This document shows, piece by piece, positions 62,324 through 64,000 of a stretch of 64,000 bases of DNA (positions are counted from its first letter, which is position 1; every line of letters begins with the position of its first letter). The translations under genes were made by a program, and so were the position numbers. The notes under the pieces were generated by a model that was not told the DNA's origin, did not search any database, and saw nothing but the letters and a program-made list of their open reading frames with translations. Source of the stretch: Morchella semilibera (taxonomy: Eukaryota > Ascomycota > Pezizomycetes > Pezizales > Morchellaceae); the NCBI GenBank assembly GCA_009192285.1, contig WBVU01000019.1:682001-746000 (forward strand), in the 5' to 3' direction.

Positions 62324-64000
62324 TTAAAAGACACCAAACATCTTCTTCTTTTTCTTCTTATCTTCCTCATAATAACGCCCAGGCTGGTGATGGTGAACCT
62401 TGATGCCTCCCATTTCTTTAACGGGTGGCGCTGGACTAGGTGCCTTCTTTGGTGGAGCCTGTTGGGGCCTTTGTTGTACCGGGGCAACTTGTTTTGGCAC
62501 TGGATCGGGTTCTAGGAGATGTTTAGGGACCTCCTTTTTTGGTCTATCAGCAGGGAGATCGAGAAGCCTCCTGCTTTCCCTTGCACTTCGGAGTTGACTG
62601 AGCCATAAGTTGGGAGTGAGGAGATGAGTTGACCCCAGGAACACATCACGAACAGATGCTTTGGAAACCTCATAACACGCACGTGATTCAGAGTACGTCA
62701 CTCCTCCGGCCATAAAGACTATTACACGCTGCCTTGGTTCTACCACAGACATTCGGGATTTGGCCCATGTGGGTTTCGCTGACCTGAGAGATGCCTGAGA
62801 AACGTTTTCCTGCCCACCCATAGGGCCACCGGGGACTAGCTCAGGCTTCGTGTAAGGAAATATGGCGGGGTCCAAAGCGCCCTTAGTATGATCTTCTAGC
62901 ATTGTTTTCAGGGCTGTTACAAATCGAGAAAAATCGGAACCGTCCTCGTCGTCATCCGTTGTTTTGGAAGCTGGCCTCTTCGGCTTTTGTGTTGGATTTC
63001 GACTTTGAGAATTGTCTTTCAGGTCTTTTGTTACACGAGCACCAAAAAGATCAAGATTTCGAAGGACACGCTCGTCCTGCCGCTGAAGCTGGGAGTGACG
63101 CATAAGTTTCTCGATATCTCCCGCTAACAGGCCATCTTTCCAAAGAAGGTAGAGTGTAATGAGCCTGAGACGATCAGGCGCACTGCGAAAGGTCAGAAAT
63201 TAAGGCCACTTTGAAAAGAGTCCAACGAATAACTCACGCCAAAGCAGGATCATCCAGTAACCTAATCAAAGACTCAGTTGGATTTTTCGTTGGTCGACCA
63301 TTCTCATCCATTCCAGTTGCCAATGACTATCAACTTGGTTAACAAAAAGAAATCCCACATGACACTCAGGATCTTTTTTTTTTTTACTCACTTGTTCTAG
63401 CAGTGCAACATCAGGCAAATTCTTTTTCTCAAATATGCCCATGCACTCCTGGGCCATAGTTAGGTGTAGAGAATACATATCCTTTTGACCCTGGTATTGC
63501 GGCAAGCTCGCCATCATATCTCTTATAGCGTACAAACTTGTCGACGAGCCACTAAACAAAAGTCCCTTATTAGTACCACTCTGAGTGGGAAATTCTTAGA
63601 TCACTAACCTGTCGACAAAGTTTTTATTATCCCCCAAAAATTTCTGGAAGTCGGCCATCAATCTTTCGATGGTATCCTTCATATGTTTATGTCTATTCGC
63701 AACCCAAACCTGATCTTCCTCTCCAATCTCCATTTCCTTCTCCTCCTCGTCCCCACTAGAAGTTGCTAGTTTGACGTTGTATGTGACTTTGTCGCCTTCC
63801 TTTATAGGTAAAAGATCATGGGCCATAGCCTGATATGTGAACTCATGTAAGGCTGGAGAAAAAAGATCCATTGCTCTATCCACGATAAATAATACGCCGC
63901 GTGGCCTATTTGAGGGGGGTGGGAATTCCCGGTGGTTTTGGGCGTACAGATCCAGCTCAGACTGGACATTTTTTGCAAGAACCTCTGATAGGACCCGAGC
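62324..64000 (-). CDS. SEC1: Sec1/Munc18 protein Sec1 (C-terminal part, 5' end outside window)
   Basis: SM protein that binds assembled exocytic SNAREs at the plasma membrane. Four exons in view (minus): 63609-64000, 63392-63551, 63238-63326 and 62324-63182, together 499 residues. Conserved blocks: [20 protein letters not shown], then [80 protein letters not shown], and [19 protein letters not shown]. Pro/Lys-rich tail ends KKKKMFGVF. About 200 N-terminal residues are outside the window. Confidence 0.94.

Noticed and set aside
1-64000. tRNA and 5S rRNA genes
   Set aside because: I scanned for B-box (GGTTCGA-type) and 5S internal control strings; the only GGTTCGATGG hits are inside LTR-A with no cloverleaf.

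Overview
The window is nuclear DNA of a filamentous ascomycete fungus (Pezizomycotina-like). The evidence is compact genes with many short introns (GTRNGT-type donors, CTAAC/TACTAAC branch points), fungal forms of core proteins (Yrb30, Mic12, Gpi3, Mtg2, an HSL-type hydrolase with PGGG), a Tad-like LINE, Ty3/gypsy chromovirus remnants, and transposon ORFs broken almost only by C-to-T/G-to-A changes (RIP-like). The class cannot be decided from sequence alone. I rebuilt exon structures by joining reading frames at splice sites; no transcript data were available.

Layout. 1-2964: 3' end of TSR2 and a seven-exon YRB30 homologue. 3.0-20.2 kb: a repeat block with decayed gypsy DNA (about 4.7-6.1 kb), about 630-bp solo LTRs of one family (LTR-A), a nearly full-length LINE (8.9-14.9 kb), nested LTR/MITE insertions, two minisatellites and a short CCCTAA tract. 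20.2-29.8 kb: a gene island with GPI3, divergent RPB12/RPB5, MTG2, HSH49 (SF3B4), SF3B5 and NSE3. 29.8-33.1 kb: inverted repeats and two opposed LTR-A copies. 33.1-38.7 kb: an HSL-like hydrolase and a DHR2-like DEAH helicase. 38.9-51.1 kb: a second block of nested gypsy chromovirus fragments, LTR-A, LTR-B and MITEs, flanked by an inverted repeat. 51.5-64.0 kb: RAD3 (12 exons), MIC12/MRPL8 divergent pair, CBC2/MAK5 divergent pair, VMA6, and SEC1 running off the right edge.

The host genes are housekeeping: ribosome biogenesis (TSR2, DHR2, MAK5), RNA polymerase core (RPB5, RPB12), SF3b (HSH49, SF3B5), cap binding (CBC2), TFIIH/repair (RAD3), Smc5/6 (NSE3), mitochondrial genes (MTG2, MRPL8, MIC12), GPI anchors, V-ATPase and exocytosis. 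Several functionally matched genes are immediate neighbours.

The most notable non-genic signals are (i) a very uniform 137-bp MITE-like family with 9-bp terminal inverted repeats and 2-bp target duplications of variable sequence, 13 copies here counting shorter variants; (ii) 13 occurrences of the palindrome TACATGTA, all outside exons, where about one is expected by chance; (iii) evidence of ectopic LTR recombination joining two different gypsy elements; and (iv) a one-base frameshift in an otherwise perfect RPB12.
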